Source: RYN-230 sp963793825 (GTDB lineage Bacteria; Actinomycetota; Actinomycetes; Streptosporangiales; Streptosporangiaceae). From it: a stretch of DNA of 64,000 nt. The translations under genes were made by a program, and so were the position numbers. The notes beneath the pieces are model-generated. The model was not told where the DNA came from. It did not search any database and saw nothing but the letters and a program-made list of their open reading frames with translations. The DNA lies in the NCBI GenBank assembly GCA_963793825.1, contig CAWCBE010000008.1, positions 248,001 through 312,000 of the forward strand, written 5' to 3'. Below are positions 62,037 through 64,000 of this stretch, one piece after another (position 1 is the stretch's first letter; each line of letters starts with the position of its first letter).

Positions 62037-62597
62037 CTATACCGGCCGTGCTTGCCGGGCCGCGCGCCACTTCGACACCCCGGCGCGGATAACCAATCCT
62101 ACGACGACTATCACGACCACGCCGAGTATCGCTTTCGCGCCGATGCTCCCGATGCGCTTCGCGATCTCCGCACCAAGGAAGTATGAAAGCCCGACATACA
62201 TTCCGATCCAGCCGACGCCAGCGACGAGGGCTCCCAATATGAATATGTAGAATCGCACGCGGAAGATCCCGGAAACAAAGGCTGGCATCGTCACGGACGC
62301 AACGAAATTATACCGGGCGAAGGCGCGATCACCTTTGGCGAGCAGTTTCCGGCGTGATTTCTCAAGGCGTCCTGGATGATCGAGCAGCCTGCGCCCCCCA
62401 TGGACACCAATAACATATCCAACTACCGAACCTAGCATCCAGGCAGCCATGGCCGAGGCGAGCACGATCCAGACATTGAGCTTGCCTTCTCCGGCCAGCG
62501 TGCCCGCCGCGATCAAGGCCGCATCACCCGGGCCCGGCAGGCCAGCTCCCATGACGGCGACGAGCACGAACATGACGAGGTACTCGGTCAGGCTCAT
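62037..62597 (-). CDS. DedA-family membrane protein
   Basis: ATG 62597 gives 186 residues. Hydrophobic segments and family motifs: LTEYLVMFVLVAVMGAGLPG, PGPGDAALIAAGTLAGEGKL, GSVVGYVIGVHGGRRLLDHP, FNFVASV-like RYNFVASVTMPAFVSGIFR and GALVAGVGWIGMYVGLSYFL. DedA proteins flip lipids such as undecaprenyl phosphate or phosphatidylethanolamine. It is slightly shorter than usual but appears complete. It is downstream of the large LPG-synthase-like gene on the same strand, separated by 298 bp. Confidence 0.9.
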   Translation of the reverse strand: MSLTEYLVMFVLVAVMGAGLPGPGDAALIAAGTLAGEGKLNVWIVLASAMAAWMLGSVVGYVIGVHGGRRLLDHPGRLEKSRRKLLAKGDRAFARYNFVASVTMPAFVSGIFRVRFYIFILGALVAGVGWIGMYVGLSYFLGAEIAKRIGSIGAKAILGVVVIVVVGLVIRAGVSKWRAARQARPV

Positions 62598-62895
62598 GGC
62601 GGCAAGATCCGATGCGCGGCAACATGACCGATTGAGCATGCGCGGAAGGCGGCCGCGCACTTGATCGGCCCGGCTGCGGTCAGCCGGATGCCACCCAAGA
62701 CCATGGCGACCTGTAGCGCCTCTCCCGGCCACGCAAGCACAGCCATCACCGCCCGCAGCGCGATGGTGCCGCAGGCCGGTTCCCCGCCCTCGTGCCGCCC
62801 GTCACTGGCAAGCATCTCGGTAAGGTGCGCCAGTTCGCTCATGACGGTCTCCGATCCGGGCCGCCGGTGCGGAAGCCGCGACCAAGGCCGGATGC
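62598..62895. other. Intergenic between DedA and the LPG-synthase-like gene
   Basis: No gene supported. A minus-strand frame continuing above the DedA start is open, but it has no family signal. Confidence 0.35.
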
Positions 62896-64000
62896 TCACA
62901 AGTACTCTCTCCTCCGCATCCAGACGAGGGTCATCCAGCCCCAGATGGGCGGCAGGTATGACGTGAAAAGGCGCTGGATGAAGACCGCGGCGGTGGCGTC
63001 GGCCTCGGAGATGCCAGCCGCCGTGAGGCCGAGGATCAACCCGGCTTCCACCACTCCCATCCCGCCGGGTGTCGGCGAGATGCCTCCGATGAACGCGGCC
63101 AGCGTGATGACCACGATCAGGGTGGGCAGCCGGAGATGGTCGTCGAAGGCGCGCAGCGAAACCGACAGGGCCATGGCTATGACAAGTTCCTGGGCGAATG
63201 AGCCACCCACCAGGAGCACCAGCTTGCGCGGGGAACTGGCCACCTGCCTGAGGTTGGCCCAGATGTCGCGTACCTTGGGCCGCAGCTTGTCGGCCGCTAG
63301 CCTGCGGACCCGGGGCACGGCCAGCGCCAGGCCGGCCAGCAGGCCGACCGCCACCACGACCGCCAGGATGATCCACACCAGTTTCGAATCCCCGCCCGAC
63401 TCGGGGGTGGCCTCGAGATGGATCGACCCCCAGGCGAAAGGCAGCGAAACGAGGAACAGCACCGCGGTGGCGATCCAGCTGGAGGTGGCCATGATGGCGC
63501 CCGAGCTCAGCGCCACCGACGCGTCGTAGCCCTGGCGCTGGAAGAAGCGCACCCGGGTGGCAAACACGGCCGCGGTCCCGCCCGCCAGCGCACTGAAGGA
63601 GTTGGCGACCTCGACCGCCACCACCCGCCCGAATGGGAGTGCCCCGGCCACGCTGCCGACACCTTCGGCGGCTGACGCGACAAAGGCCAGCTGGGCCAGG
63701 AAGAACGCGGCGATGACCCAGAGCCAGCTGGCCCCGAGCACGGTGTCGAAGGATTTGGACACGTCGATGAGCACACCGATGAGCGCCCAGCCGCCGATGA
63801 GCGTGCCGACCAGCATGATCAGCGTTGGCCAGCTCACCCGCCGGGGCTCTACCAGCTTCGGCACGCTGATCGACTTGGCCTGGGCGGCGCGCTGCCGGAC
63901 ATCATCCAGGAGCCCGCGCTGGCCGCGCAGAGTCCGGCTGAGCACGGGATCGAGTGCGGCCCGGTGCAGATGCTGGAGGGCGCCTGCCAGCACCTCCGGA
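62896..64000 (-). CDS. Lysylphosphatidylglycerol synthase TM-region (UPF0104) protein, N-terminus outside the window
   Basis: At least 365 residues are visible. The C-terminal 300 hold about seven transmembrane helices of the LPG_synthase_TM/AglD-type fold: SWPTLIMLVGTLIGGWALIG, WLWVIAAFFLAQLAFVASAA, NSFSALAGGTAAVFATRVRF, RFFQRQGYDASVALSSGAIM, VLLVGGSFAQELVIAMALSV and GGISPTPGGMGVVEAGLILG, the last being a hallmark. The reading frame is still open at the window edge, so an N-terminal domain (often a kinase-like part in actinobacteria) may be missing. A role in lipid or glycan transfer at the membrane is inferred. Confidence 0.87.
   Translation of the reverse strand, partial: PEVLAGALQHLHRAALDPVLSRTLRGQRGLLDDVRQRAAQAKSISVPKLVEPRRVSWPTLIMLVGTLIGGWALIGVLIDVSKSFDTVLGASWLWVIAAFFLAQLAFVASAAEGVGSVAGALPFGRVVAVEVANSFSALAGGTAAVFATRVRFFQRQGYDASVALSSGAIMATSSWIATAVLFLVSLPFAWGSIHLEATPESGGDSKLVWIILAVVVAVGLLAGLALAVPRVRRLAADKLRPKVRDIWANLRQVASSPRKLVLLVGGSFAQELVIAMALSVSLRAFDDHLRLPTLIVVITLAAFIGGISPTPGGMGVVEAGLILGLTAAGISEADATAAVFIQRLFTSYLPPIWGWMTLVWMRRREYL

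Overview
This is high-GC DNA from an actinomycete-like bacterium. The gene content points to Actinomycetota: an MFS transporter fused to thymidylate kinase beside topA and holB, RicT with a tripeptidyl-aminopeptidase-type lipoprotein, DUF5703, a MmyB-type regulator, and many ATGA/GTGA start-stop overlaps. The genus cannot be read from the sequence. Several clear genes carry single-base frameshifts, including the normally essential topA, so some breaks may be sequencing or assembly errors.

Layout. 0-36.4 kb is accessory DNA with IS256, IS66 (two copies), IS3 and IS1634 elements or remnants, two serine recombinases (one truncated) and several truncated genes. Within it, 5.96-12.92 kb is a seven-gene, start-to-stop coupled operon: inositol-1-phosphate-synthase-like enzyme, EboC-like prenyltransferase, TIM-barrel isomerase, EboA, EboB-like TatD hydrolase, EboE and an AlkP-like phosphodiesterase. 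It is an actinobacterial form of the ebo metabolite-trafficking cluster. At 14.6-18.3 kb a cupin / carboxymuconolactone decarboxylase / SDR operon has been cut by an IS66 copy that left an exact 8-bp target duplication.

The most unusual part is 26.5-36.5 kb. Two tandem modules of about 4.95 kb each encode a very large CHAT (caspase-like) protease - STAND/NB-ARC-like NTPase - TPR protein plus a small companion protein. Both have the same predicted promoter. Each module is bounded by a copy of the 3' end of the tRNA-Leu(GAG) gene at 36.4 kb. Decay is reciprocal: module 1 has a frameshifted CHAT gene and an intact companion, module 2 an intact CHAT gene and a ruined companion. The layout resembles bacterial caspase-like conflict (immunity or cell-suicide) systems, but what it senses and cuts is unknown.

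36.5-52.3 kb is mostly core genome: M20 peptidase, DUF5703, topA, MFS-tmk, holB, RicT, secreted peptidase and tRNA-Thr(CGT), with an inserted MFS efflux / MarR pair sharing a palindromic operator. At 52.2-54.1 kb a second tRNA-bounded islet (3' half of tRNA-Thr repeated) carries a membrane-anchored CbbX-like AAA+ protein with no Rubisco genes nearby. A ruined tyrosine integrase and a toxin-antitoxin-like pair follow. The last 9 kb holds small or unrecognised genes, an ArsR-SRPBCC regulator with a clear operator, an EEP-fold membrane protein, a DedA protein and a partial LPG-synthase-like membrane protein.
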